A stretch of DNA of 64,000 bases from Chinchilla lanigera. Its lineage: Eukaryota > Chordata > Mammalia > Rodentia > Chinchillidae. The DNA lies in NCBI RefSeq assembly GCF_000276665.1, contig NW_004955470.1:5287497-5351496 (forward strand). The letters are read 5' to 3'. Below the pieces are notes generated by a model. It had not been told where the DNA came from, did no database searches, and saw only the letters and a list, made by a program, of their open reading frames with translations. The stretch's first letter is position 1, and each line of letters begins with the position of its first letter. The position numbers and the translations under genes are program-made. Shown here in pieces: positions 34,398 through 44,949 of this stretch.

Positions 34398-34602
34398 TTT
34401 GTTGTGATTGTTTTTCTGGTAGTGGGGACTGGAACCCAGGCCTTCACATGGACCTACATCCCCAGTTCTTTTTATTTTTTTATTCTGAGGCAAGGCCTCA
34501 CTAAGTCGTTAAGCTGCCCAGGCGGGGCTTGAACTTGCGATCGTCCTGCCTCAGTCTTCTAGGGTGCTGGGATTGTAGGTGTGTGCCACCACACCCAGCT
34601 GG
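34398..34602 (-). repeat. B1-dID dimeric SINE
   Basis: Antisense ID part ('tagtggggactggaacccagg ... cctacatccccag') then antisense B1 ('ttctgaggcaaggcctcactaag ... gcctcagtcttctagggtgctggg ... gtgtgccaccacacccagc'). Confidence 0.9.
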
Positions 34603-34861
34603 AGGTGACCCATTAACAAGCTCAGAAGTCCTCTCCACAGCGCAGGCTTTGTCTCCACCTGACCACTTGGTCTGGCCGCCTGGCCATGGGTCCCACTTAT
34701 GGGCAGGCGCCAGGCTGGGTGGAGGTGGCCAGAGCCCAGGAGCCCAGTGACACCGGGGTGCGAGTCCTCAACTTCAGGAGCAGCAGGCTCCTCCTCGTCT
34801 CCTCCACAGTGAGGCTGCAGCCCAGCCTCTCCAAAGGGCTTTACAAGTCCCTCGCGCATGG

Positions 34862-35011
34862 GTGTAATCCCAGCAAGGCTGAGGCAGGCGAGCCACAGTT
34901 TAGATCCAGCCTGGGGGACTTAGCAACACTTTCTCAAAATTTACAAAGGGCTGGGGATATAGGCCAGTGGTGGGGAGTCTCCGGGCTCCACCCCCAGTAC
35001 CACAAAAAACG
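34862..35011 (+). repeat. B1-dID dimeric SINE, 5' truncated
   Basis: B1 part 'gtgtaatcccagcaaggctgaggcagg ... gacttagcaacactttctcaaaattt' leads into ID part 'gggctggggatataggccagtgg ... cacccccagtaccacaaaaa'. Confidence 0.85.
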
Positions 35012-35014
35012 GCC

Positions 35015-36640
35015 GACCCTCGAGTGGGCCTCTGTGTCTGCACCCGGATGACGCATCCCAGAGCAGGTTGCCAAGGAGCCCGGGCTTCACGCCCACGAGC
35101 AGCTTGGAAGCCGCTGTGAGTAAACAGGTGTAACCGCACACCTGGGTATCTTCACCCGCAGGAAGGGCCGCCCACCCCCACCCGCAGGCCTCCTCCCAGC
35201 CCACTCCCTGGGCTCCACGCCACCACGGGGCAGGCACAGGGCGGCACTGCCACCCGGGGACAAAGCGGGCAGCCCCTGGCAGGAGCTTCCCCCGAAGAGC
35301 CTTCAGCCCCACCTGGGCCCTCAGGTTACACAGGTGGGGTCCTGGCCCGGTGATGTGAGGGGGGCTCTCCGGTTACGAGGCTGGACGCAGGCCAGGCCGG
35401 CTTACGCTCAGGCTTTTCAGACACTAGGAGCCCCTGTGGGCACAGAGGAGCCCTGAGCGCCCTGGCCTCACTTGCCTCGAGGGCAGCCGGCTCGCTGTTC
35501 ACGGAGCTGACACCGCGTGCGGGCCCCTGGACGCTCACAAGCGCTTCCCACAGTGTTTCTGCTGAAACAAGGTGTGACGCGGTGGTTCAGGGCACGGGGC
35601 CCCAGCACCCCGGGAGTGGCTGAGCAGCCAGCCTCCCTGCCCAGGAGGTGTTTTAGACAGCACTGACCCAGCGTCTAGGACCCCGAGGAGAGCACCGAGG
35701 GCAGGAGCACCCACAGCACCCGCTGGGCAGGGCCTGAAGTAGGTACCCGCTAAGCGAGGAGCTGGTCCAGAGCAGGAGGCCTAGGCCCCTGGCACCAGTG
35801 CCCAGGCAACAGCCAGCTAGTGGGAACCGTTCTGCTAGTGGGAATGGTTCTGGTGAGGAAAGGAGAGAAAGGACACGTGGCAAGGGTCAGCCAGGGCGTG
35901 AGCGTCCCCTCCCAGGGACTGTGACTGGAGCATGAGGCGACAGGGGAAGGCAGAAAGGACAGCGCAGCGCAGCCCTCAGCACGCTCAGGCCCAGGGACAG
36001 AGCGGACAAAGCGGACAGAGCGCTGGAGAGATGCCGCCGCCGCTGCCTGATCTCTGGGTAAAACCAGCAGTTGCTGAACCCTCTCTGGGCCCTGGGGCTC
36101 CGCTTGGCTGGCGGGCAGAGGAGAATCTCAAGGTGGATTCGCCCTCACTAGACAGGTAGCACCTCCTGCGAACCCCAAGATGCAGTGGGCCATACACGGG
36201 GCGGGAAGCATGGCACACCTGGCACCCTGCCCACAGCCCCAGGGATCCCGGGGATTGGTGGATCGTGACACTGTCCAGAGCCAGGCAGCTGGAGTCTGAG
36301 ACGAGCTACCTGGGTTGGTGCTTCTCCGGAGGCAGGGGAGGGGCTTTGTGAGAAATCACCGAGAGCAGAGTGGGGAGGGCCATCAGCTCCTCCAGCCGAA
36401 GGCCAAGAGCTGCAGGGCGACGGGCTCTGCACTGAGGCCTGCTGGGTGGGGGTGGGGGAAGGGCTACCAGTCATTTGCGGGTGCCAGGCAAGGGCAGGAG
36501 CAGCACATGAACACGCGCCAACGCCGATGTGTGGCCAAAGGTCAGGCTCTTTCAGCAAAGCTTTCTTCAGCTCTCTGGCGGGGGGCCAAGCAGAAGGGCA
36601 ATGCTTCAAAGTGCTACGGAGCCGCACGACGTCTTGGCGC
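35015..36640. other. Unassigned GC-rich DNA with one tandem duplication
   Basis: An 18-base unit (GCTAGTGGGAACCGTTCT) is repeated directly with two mismatches at 35816-35851. A minus-strand frame of 230 codons (36148-36840) has no recognisable domain and runs into L1 sequence. Nothing else is supported. Confidence 0.35.
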
Positions 36641-37330
36641 CACAACCCAAACTCTATAACGTGGACAAACCCCATCTGCAGCCCAGATGCCCACAGGCTG
36701 GGCAGAGCCCCAAGAGTGGCCAGTATGGCGTGTGGTCCTCTGGGCTTACCAGGCTGCTGTGGTCGGGTCACTGACAGGCCTGGAAACTGGCCCAGACTTC
36801 CAGAGAGGGACACATGGAGGGGACCACAGTCCCAAGACAACCAGCCAGACTCACAGCATGCTGCGAAAGCGGGGATTTCTCCTAATTATCAAGTCATCAT
36901 GGCGTTGGAAGTCCTGTGCTATATCTACCCAATGGGAATACTACTCAGCAACAGGAAAGAATAGGCAGTTGACACACAGCTACGTGGACAAATCACAAAA
37001 TAATTTGTGAGGGGAAGAAAGAAGCCAAAGAGAACGTAGACCGCAAGATCCCATGCATACAAAATTCCAGGCAATGTGAAATCTGGAAGAGTGACCGAGA
37101 TCAGTGGTCTGCTCAAAGGGGATGTGGGGATGCAGGAAGAGAACAGAGGGGGAGTGAGAAACTTTTGTGGGTGAATGGACAGGTGAACTACCTTCACGGT
37201 GGTGTTGGTTTCACAGGTGTGTTATATGTCAAGCCTTATCAAACTGTGCACCTTAAATATAGACAAATTATATATAAACTATACCATAAGAAAGCTTTTT
37301 CTTACAAAATAAGTGACCTATAATCTATGC
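36640..37330 (+). repeat. L1M 3' end
   Basis: Sense L1 order: 'gcccagatgcccacaggctgg', 'gggaatactactcagcaacagg', 'agaaagaagccaaagagaac', 'aaattccaggcaatgtg', 'gtggtgttggtttcacaggtgtg', 'atcaaactgtgcacctta'. It is non-coding or decayed ORF2 end plus 3' UTR. Confidence 0.8.
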
Positions 37331-37451
37331 TATTCATAAGAAATATAGAAAGCACGAAATGTGCATAATTGTACCAGCACTAATCACAAATAACATTTTG
37401 ATGTGTTTCCTTGCAGCCTTTTCTCTATACATGCACATGAATCAAACATCA

Positions 37452-37606
37452 ATTTTTTTTGGTACAGAGATTTAAACCGTGGTACTTTATGCTGAGCTAC
37501 ATCCCCAGCCCTTTTTATTTAGATGCAGGGTCTTACTAAGTCTTAAGGTGCCCAGGTTGAGCTCCAAATCGCAATCCTCCTGCAAGAGTCCTGGGACTAC
37601 AGGGGT
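37452..37606 (-). repeat. B1-dID, major part (split by LTR)
   Basis: Antisense ID 'ggtacagagatttaaacc ... gagctacatccccagcc' then B1 'gatgcagggtcttactaag ... gagtcctgggactacagggg'. The expected B1 head is missing here and reappears at about 38246, beyond the LTR. Confidence 0.85.
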
Positions 37607-38245
37607 TGTATTAGTTAGGGTTCTCTGGAGGGAAAGAATCAATAGAAAACTGATTTATTAGGTAGGTTAACAATCCACAGTGGCTGCCTGTTTAATGAAG
37701 AGCAAGAGGACCCAGCAGCTGCTCAACCCAAAAAGTTGTGGGCTGCAGAACAAGAGGGATCAAGGATGCAGCCCCAATCCAAGGTCAAAGGCCTGGAGGC
37801 TCACTCAAGAGTTGCTGGTTTGACTCTGCATTGGAAGGGTGAAGAAACTAGAGATTTGGAGACTGACATTGAAAGGTGAGGGCAGGGGATGGGGATTTAG
37901 CTCAGCGGCACAGCACCGGCCTGGCAAGCGCAAAGTTGTGAGTTCGATTCCAGGTACCAGAAGAAAAACAAAAAAACAAACAAAAAAAAGGTGAAGGCAG
38001 CAAAGAACACATCTGGACAAGGACAGATGGAGCTCTTCAAAACAGGCACCACATCCTTCTTTCCCTTTTTCTTTCATCCGGACTACAAGCCTATTGGTTG
38101 GTCCCACTCACAACCAGGGTGGGTCTTCCTCCTGTTTGCTGGCCTACATGTCAATCATCCACAGGGACACCCAGAAGTGTGCTTTACTAATCGGCTAGGT
38201 ATTTCTTACTCCAGTCAAATTGACAGATTATAATTAATGGTTGCA
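37607..38245 (-). repeat. ERVL-type (MLT2-like) solo LTR inside a B1-dID
   Basis: Begins TGTATTAGTTAGGGTTCTCTGG, which is the antisense end typical of ERVL LTRs, passes 'cccagaagtgtgctttac' and 'cagtcaaattgacag', and ends 'ttaatggttgCA'. TG...CA ends are present. The flanks GGGGT (37602-37606) and AGGGT (38246-38250) fit a 5-base duplication with one change. An ID sits inside. Confidence 0.8.
37872..38000 (+). repeat. ID SINE inside the LTR
   Basis: A box 'tttagctcagcggc', 'ccggcctggcaagcgcaaag', B box 'gagttcgattccagg', (AAAC)n tail. AAAGGTGAGGGCAG (37872-37885) and AAAGGTGAAGGCAG (37987-38000) flank it. Confidence 0.95.
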
Positions 38246-38276
38246 AGGGTGCACTACCGTGCCTGGCTTAATCCCT
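38246..38276 (-). repeat. Displaced head of the split B1-dID
   Basis: 'agggtgcactaccgtgcctggct' is the antisense B1 head that completes the unit interrupted at 37606. Confidence 0.8.
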
Positions 38277-38297
38277 CTTTAAAAAAGTTTTACATCC

Positions 38298-38450
38298 TGA
38301 ATTTTTTTTTTTTCAGTGCTGGAGATTGAACACAAAGCCTTTGATCTCATTAAATCACTAGGTTGCCTGGACTGGGTTTGAGTTTTCTATCTTCCTGCTT
38401 CAGCCTCCCAGAGTACTGGGATTATAGGTGTGTCAATCCTGCCTGGCTCT
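38298..38450 (-). repeat. B1/B1-dID SINE, degraded
   Basis: A poly-T tract, 'cagtgctggagattgaac', then 'gcttcagcctcccagagtactgggattataggtg' and 'cctgcctggct'. The ID-to-B1 junction is blurred by decay. Confidence 0.7.
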
Positions 38451-38454
38451 AAAT

Positions 38455-38965
38455 TTTATTTTATTTTAGAAGTTATATATCTTGAGTTTTTTGTCTGGTT
38501 TGGTTTTGGAACCTCCAGTTGCTCATGTACAAAGGAAATATGACAAAGAGACAGCAGCTGAGAGAAGGGCACGAGAAGGGGGTGAATCCCTTAACCAATC
38601 CTGCTGGGAGGGGCATGGACACAAGCTGGAGCATCAGGACCACTACCCTGAGCAAGAACGTGCGGAGTGTTAGCACCCTTCCTTTGTACAGTCCGCCCAA
38701 ACCTCGTCTTTCACACCAGACAGCCTAAGTAACAGCATGTGTACCTCATAGATGCTCAATCAAAATTCGCTGAAGACAACCTGAAGAAAATGAAGACCAG
38801 CCTATTCCCTGGCCATCTTACCCCTCTGCCTCCAGGTGACCAAGAACAGCCCACCCCACCCCGCAACAGGTTCTCTTTCTCCCTGCAGCCCCGGCCCATA
38901 GTCCTTCCTGCCCTCTTCATTTAGCCTTAGATCCCAACACCCCCTTGTGACTGAGCACCCTTCCA
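38455..38965. other. Unassigned DNA
   Basis: No family or exon is recognised. Confidence 0.35.
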
Positions 38966-39152
38966 AAGCGTTCCCAGGGGCCGGCTGTGCGCCATCGTAC
39001 CCCGATCATTCCCCATGACTGGACACTCACACGGCTCCCACATGCTCCCCTTTATAAGTAACATCCCGAGGAACATCCTTGCACAGGAATCTCCGGCTGC
39101 AGACTCCACTGTCTCCTTGGGATAGATTCCTAGAAACAGAATTACTAGGATC

Positions 39153-39427
39153 AAGGGAGGAATTCTTGTGTGTGTGTGTGTGGGGGGGTTGTCTTTTTTT
39201 TTTTTTTTTTTTTTGTACCAGGAATCAANNNNNNNNNNNNNNNNNNNNNNNNNNNNNNNNNNNNNNNNNNNNNNNNNNNNNNNNNNNNNNNNNNNNNNNN
39301 NNNNNNNNNNNNNNNNNNNNNNNNNNNNNNNNNNNNNNNNNNNNNNNNNNNNNNNNNNNNNNNNNNNNNNTCCCGAGTGCTAGGATTACAGGTGTGCGCC
39401 ACCACGCCAGCCAAGGGAGGAATTCTT
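39153..39427 (-). repeat. B1+ID insertion containing a 142-base N gap
   Basis: The exact 15-base repeat AAGGGAGGAATTCTT at 39153-39167 and 39413-39427 brackets it. Inside are a (TG)n/(G)n and poly-T tail, 'gtaccaggaatcaa' (antisense ID 3' end), the N run 39229-39370, then 'tcccgagtgctaggattacagg' and 'gtgcgccaccacgccagcc' (antisense B1 head). One duplication pair around both parts implies one B1-dID-like insertion, unless a separate ID lies in the gap. Confidence 0.85.
39229..39370. other. Assembly gap (142 N)
   Basis: Run of N inside the SINE at a poly-T and (TG)n region. Predicted frames crossing it are meaningless. Confidence 1.
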
Positions 39428-40230
39428 TTAAAGGTTTTCAGACCAACTGCCAAAGTGTGTGGCAGAAAGCTTAACATCTTCCACTCAAAGGCCCAAAGAG
39501 TCCTACCACACCCCTCACTGCGCTGAGGACCGTCAGCCACCCATCAGCCACAAACATCTTATTTTAACAGGCACTCATCTGATTAGCATGATTTTTCTCC
39601 ACATTTACGGCCATCCACATGCCCCCTTTGGTGACCTAATTCCCGTCCTCTACCCAGGTTCTCTGGAGGAAGCTTGTTTACAAGAAGAGTTGTTCTCACG
39701 GATTATTAGAGTTGTTTGTAGACTACGGCACAGTACTGGACTTATATGCTGTAAGTACTTTTCCAGTCTGTTATCTAATTGTTGACTTTCTCTTTTTTTC
39801 TCTCATTAAGCATACCAATGTTTTCAGTTCTCCTGTTGTTCAAATAAGACAGTTTTGTGGGTCTGTCCCTGGCACCATGTGTGGAAAGAGGTTTCTCTTC
39901 GAAAACTGCTTATTTATCAAAATTTTCTTTTTGGTACTTTAATGATTTCATTTTTACTTTTAACATTTAAGCCATCTAGATGCTATTATGGGGTTTGATA
40001 TGAGTGAGGGACTTGATACCTTCCCAAATGATTAAATATTAACTAAATCTGTTAAATATTGTTCTCCAAACGCTCCAGCTTGTTCAGGGATATGCTGTCG
40101 ATTCCCACCTCAATGTCAAAATGTTCAAATCATTATAAACTTACATTTTAATATCTGGTAGGCGATTCACTCAGATCCTGGCTGGAAACTGCATTAAATC
40201 TATAGAATAATTTGGGGGTCAATGGACCAC

Positions 40231-42258
40231 CGGAACTTGAGAGCCTCCTGCGGTGGCACCAGGTTCTGCGTACTTCCTGTGAACCCCACCCTTGAGGCCC
40301 ACCTGGATCCACGGCACATTTCCTGACCATCAAGGTGGGCACCACACTGTGCCCACCTCTCATACGTGGGTACCGCTCTTGCAACTTCCACCAACCCCGG
40401 CACAGAGGGTCCCAAGTCCTGGACCAAATGTCACTTCGCAGCCCCCCAGTTTGGGTGCGATCTACTTTGTTTTTATTTACTTAGTTTGGGATGGGATCTC
40501 AAGTTGGCCTTAAATCCTGATCTTCCTGCCTCAGCTTCCTTTGAAACTCCTCTGGCTCATACAGCTCTCTTCCTAATCCATCCTTACACACCAGAGCCAC
40601 CTTCCCATTGGCAGTGCTCTCTGTCCACAGAAGTGGAACTCTCTCTAGATCCACTTAAATGCTTGCTCTGCAATCTGAATCCGGGAATCCCCGCCCAGTC
40701 CATATTTTATGCAGCAGCATGCTCGCATGTAACTCACTGGCCGATGAGAGCTGCGCATGTACCCCTGTGCAGCGATGCTGAGAAGGTTCAGCTGCCTCTG
40801 GCCGTCGGCCTGCAGTCACCGCCCCGTGCTTATGGCTGCAGCCACTGCACGCTAACTGGATCAGGACAACCAGCAACATGCACCCTGGCCACGGAGGAGC
40901 CACTCCTCCCTGCACGTTCCATGAGCCAAAAGGAAGAAGAAATCCGGGAAGACAGGAGCCGAGGACAAAGGCGCGTCTGTACTCCCGGCCAGCAAGGGGA
41001 TGGGGTGCACGCCAGCCCTGGCCAGCCTCACTCCTGGAATCTCCCCCTCACGGTCTCCAGCTCCTCCCTTCCAAGGGAAGGTGGGAGCCCTGTTCTTGGA
41101 AATCAAGTCTGCCCAAGGGGGAAGGCTGAGCTTTTCCACCCCAGCTGCACAGCAGAGTCAGCTGCAAAGCCTGTTAGGTCAAAGGCTCCACCCAGGCCTC
41201 GAGCCGGCCTGCAGGATGAGGCTGGTGCAGGTACAGGGCGGCAGGCACAGGGCCAAGGAGCAAAGGAGAAGGCAGGCCACACGCTCTGGTGCTCAGCAGC
41301 CAGGCACCCTGACATGCACCCCGTGAGGAGGATGCAGAGTTGGAGATGGAAGACATCCCTGAAGGAACAGGCTAGACTAGGACCAAAACATCCCATGTGG
41401 TATTTCAGAAATGCATCCTTTTCTAGCTTAGTGAAAATTCCAAAGATGCTAAAATTCCCACGTATCCATTTCTTGGGGATCCCTAAGTTGGGGGCACCAA
41501 GGCTAGCACCTGGCCCTGGGCCTGGAAGAATAATGAATGTCTGCCACAACCAATGAACGGGTCTGGCTAAGGTGAGGGCCTGGGGTCCTTCCTGTCCCCT
41601 CTATACCAGGTATCACTGAGTGAAGCCACCAGCTCAGCCCCCTGGGCTGGGTCACCCCTCCCTGTGTCACAGCCAGGCAGCTCCCTGAGTCACAGGGCCT
41701 CTGTCACACTCCAACCCAGGCTGGCATTATGACTTTCTTGGGCCCCAGGTATTTTTGCTTTCAGCTGCCCATTTCTCCATTTAAAAAAATGGTAACAGTA
41801 TATATTTTACCATTTCATTTTAAGCATATTTTATTGGTATAGAGATGAACATATTCTTATTATCTATGAAAACATTTTCTTTGATCTAAAGACCATGATT
41901 TCCTTCTGACTTGAAAAGAGACTCAAACCCTTTCATGTGGCCCTGAAATCATGGTGGGCCCCCAGCCCTGTGTCTCGCCTGTCTGGCGGCCAGCACTGTC
42001 CCACTACAAGCCCTGCAGTTCTCCTGGATGCTCCCCATAGAGGACCCACCTCAACCCAGAGACCCCACCTAGCCTGCACCAAGGGACCTGGCCGCCTCCA
42101 CCCAACACCTCGCCACATGTAGGTGATAGAACCACCTCTGTTACACTGCATTCTCTGGGGGCCTCGAGAACTGAGTACTGAAGGACACTGGACAGGATGA
42201 AGAGAAGCAAGCTTTCATCCGTGGACCTTCTACATCTACTGAGAGGTTTGCTCAAAGG
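40231..42258. other. Unassigned DNA holding the longest open frame
   Basis: A plus-strand frame runs 40366-41556 (396 codons from ATG). It crosses a faint antisense B1 relic at about 40475-40560 and shows no domain, signal peptide or repeat structure I recognise. I do not call it a gene. The part at 41.75-41.9 kb is AT-rich with nothing recognised. Confidence 0.35.
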
Positions 42259-42261
42259 AAC

Positions 42262-42640
42262 CTGCGTCAGCCAGCTTTCTGTTACTGTAAGAAATACCTG
42301 AGGCAAATCAACTCAAAAATAAGAAAGGTTTATTTTGGTTCCTAGTTTTGGAGGCGGCAGTCCATCTATGATCAACTGGCCCCACTGCTCTGGACCATGG
42401 TGACACAGCACACTATGGTGAGAGTGATTGGCAGAGAAGGCCTGACCAACCCATGGCCTGAGAGAAACAGTGGAAGTGGAGGCTGGGGCCCCACAATCCT
42501 TTGCAAGAGTACATGCACAATGACCTAAAACCTCCCACTAGGCCCCACTCTTAAAGGGTTCACCACTTCCCAACAGCCCAAGGTCCTATTTGGTCAAGAT
42601 AACCTGTATTTCTAACACTAAAGCTCCACAGGGCTGTGAC
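42262..42640 (-). repeat. MaLR-type LTR
   Basis: Antisense series 'cagccagctttctgttactgtaagaaatacctgagg', 'gaaaggtttattttggttcc', 'ggaggcggcagtccatctatgatc', 'acctcccactaggccccactctt', 'aacagcccaaggtcc'. Confidence 0.8.
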
Positions 42641-43615
42641 ACTTCAACCCTTTTGGAAGTCAGGCCCTGGTTGATGCTTGGGATTACTCCCAACATGTTC
42701 CCAATAGGGCTGCCATTCATATGTCTCACTGCCAGGCAGGTTGAGCCAACAGTGCCACATCCATGATTGTTCTATCAGGCAGCTTTTTATCAATATTATC
42801 AGTAAAAAAATAGCAATAAAAGTGATCAGATCCATTTTTACCACTAGTGGTACAAGCCATGTAATGAACAGTCATGCAAGTACCACAGCGGCTCAAGCTG
42901 GCGGGAATGTGTTAATGCCTAAAAGCTATGAAGAAATGTAACACAGATGAGTGATAACTAATCATTAGTGTCTAGCTGTTATCTTAGTCCACTACATCTT
43001 TTAAATTTGTGTTCATGTTTAGTTACTCCTTTGAGACTATATTCTGGTAGTTCATGTGGTTCTTTAAAGTAAAATATTTTTGTTCTACAAAGAAAACATG
43101 TAGGAGCAGAAAGCTCCATTTGATCTCATAGCTGGGGTACAATGTCAATGGCAGAAGCTTGGTGGCCCCAGGCTCCCTGGTTCCACCAACAGGAAATGCA
43201 AGCGAAGTTCCCAGAAGGAAAGGCAAACCACAGAAAGACTGGCAGCCTGTCACATCTGTCTCTGGGAGGCTACAAGTATGAATCTCCAAACCTGGATGTG
43301 TGAAACCCAGATCTACAAGTACTATCTGAAAACAGAATGAATATTATGTCACATACATAATGCAGGTTGTTTTTCAAATATGTGCAGATATTGAGGCAAT
43401 TCATAAAGTACAGTGATACCCAGGCAAGTTCAAAACTCACTCTTTCTGTGGATATCTACTTTCCCTAGTGATGGATTGTGAAGATGTAGGTACTATTACA
43501 AAAACATTCCCCCAATTATTCAAAGCCACATACTTAGTCACACACTGACTCTAGGGAAGAGCCGTCAATCTTTAAAAAACCAAACACCCTGCAGGCCATC
43601 CCGGATAATGAACTT
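42641..43615. other. Unassigned, AT-richer DNA
   Basis: No family or exon is recognised. Confidence 0.35.
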
Positions 43616-43617
43616 TT

Positions 43618-43988
43618 CTGTGGTTTGGATATGCCTCCCAAGGCCCATGTATTGAAGGCTGATCCCCACAGAGGATCTATTGAGGCAGTAGGACCTTTAA
43701 GAAGTGGAGCCCAGTGGGAGGTCTTTAGGTCATTGGGGGCGTGTCCTGCAAGGGATCATGGGACTCAACCCCTCCTTGCTCTCTTGGCTTCCTGGCCAGG
43801 AAGTGATCTGTTTGTTGGCCACTTGCTCCCCACCCTGGCCATCCAGCACCCCCATTAGAGGTCTCTAATAGCAGTAGGTCAATCAGTCATTAATTGGAAC
43901 CTCCAAAGGGTAAGCCAAAATAAACCTCCTTTCTTTATCAGGTGGTTATCTAAAGAATGTCTTATAGTGAGAGAGAGCTAGTACATCC
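43618..43988 (+). repeat. MaLR (MLT1-type) solo LTR
   Basis: Sense series 'ctgtggtttggatatgcctccc', 'gtattgaaggctgatcccc', 'gagcccagtgggaggtctttaggtc', 'aacctccaaagggtaagccaaaataaacc', 'tatagtgagagagagctag'. It is near complete. Confidence 0.85.
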
Positions 43989-44390
43989 TTGAGAGGAATT
44001 CAGTATGGCTGACAATAAGGACCCCAAACTACAACTTTGTACCAAAAGCTGTACTTATGTTCATCAGAAGAGCAAAGACCTGCTGTAATACCAATATGCT
44101 CTAACAACAGAAGCATTTATTTAGGAATTGGGGAGAAACAAGAACAGATGATGTTTGGGAAATATCTGCTCCTTGAGTTGCTCACGCCAACACATGGTGA
44201 GCAGTTCACTTGGGGTGGAGGAAAGAGTCAGACTTAGGATGCAGCCACCCTGGTGCCAGGCAACCTCTGACCCAATGCAACCTAGGAGCTGACCAGCAGA
44301 CCCTGGTCACCACCACCAGCTCTGGACCCCAGACCAGCCCAACCCTTCAGTGGCTTCAGCCATCCACCTTGAGCCTCACCTAGGTGTCCA
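43989..44390. other. Unassigned DNA
   Basis: No family or exon is recognised. Confidence 0.3.
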
Positions 44391-44394
44391 CAGC

Positions 44395-44500
44395 TGGGGA
44401 CAGGCAAGCCACCTGCACCTTCTTTACCTTCAGTTTTTTTCACCTTGAAACAGGGATGATCATTTCAACTTCTGGTTAGAGAAATGATCCATAAGGACGT
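44395..44500 (+). repeat. Possible MIR SINE
   Basis: 'aagccacctgcaccttc' and 'ttcagtttttttcaccttgaaacagggatgatc' resemble the sense MIR core ('cctcagtttcctcatctgtaaaatggggat'). Confidence 0.5.
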
Positions 44501-44628
44501 ATGCAGTGTGGTCAAAAGTCCCGTGAATGCTTCAGTTTTAAAATTTTATTACAGTAAAAGACACATTGCCATTAATCCCTCTCAAAACACTTCCCCTCTC
44601 TTCAAATACACTTATCCCATCATTCTCG

Positions 44629-44865
44629 CCACTTTCTGAAGCAGTTCTGGAAATCCTCTTTCATAAATGCCTTTAGCGGCTGGGGATGTAGCTCAGGGGC
44701 ACAGCGCCTGCCTGGCAAGCGCAAGGCCCTGAGTTCAATTCTCAGTACCAAAAAAGGTGTTTTTAGTTGCATTCTTGTGGCTGCCTTCATGTCCTGAACC
44801 CACTCAAACCACTTACTTTTCATGGTCACTTTGGGGAAGCATCAGAAGTCACAGGGGTCAGATCC
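44629..44865 (-). pseudogene. Mariner-type transposase remnant, C-terminal part
   Basis: Reading the minus strand from 44865 down gives a D-L-T-P string and then, after a one-base frameshift, C-D-F-stop-C-F-P-K-V-T-M-K. This fits the PDL-P-D motif that carries the third catalytic Asp of mariner DD34D transposases. It is followed by ...WVQDMKAATRMQLKT, then an ID insertion, then KAFMKEDFQNCFRKWRE, the usual mariner C-terminus. Damage: at least one frameshift, one in-frame TGA, and the ID. The rest of the catalytic domain upstream is not recognisable. It is inactive. Confidence 0.7.
44678..44755 (+). repeat. ID SINE inside the transposase remnant
   Basis: 'ggctggggatgtagctcagg', 'gcgcctgcctggcaagcgcaagg', 'gagttcaattctcagtaccaaaaaa'. 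Flanks 'tgcctttag' and 'tgtttttag' are a decayed duplication. The transposase reading resumes on both sides. Confidence 0.95.
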
Positions 44866-44949
44866 ACTGAACAAGGAGGACATACCGTCACACTTTCTGC
44901 CTTTTCGTTGGATGGCACCCAGCAGCAGCACTCGCCATGTTTTTTGTCA

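Larger units (their letters stand above)
38970..40230 (-). repeat. Old L1 3' half, antisense, split by a SINE
   Basis: Plus strand shows 'acatccttgcacaggaatc', 'gggatagattcctagaaacagaattactaggatc', and after the insert 'caactgccaaagtgtg'. Further on come 'aatgatttcatttttacttttaacatttaagcc' and 'ttaatatctggtaggcg...gcattaaatctatagaataatttgggg', all as antisense L1 ORF2/3' UTR. The L1 is colinear across the insertion. Confidence 0.75.

Noticed and set aside
36148..36840. 230-codon minus-strand open frame
   Set aside because: It runs into antisense L1 sequence at its 5' side and has no recognisable domain.
44620..44829. Single 69-codon minus-strand ORF as a small gene
   Set aside because: It is the mariner transposase remnant read through an inserted ID. 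The middle third is translated SINE sequence.
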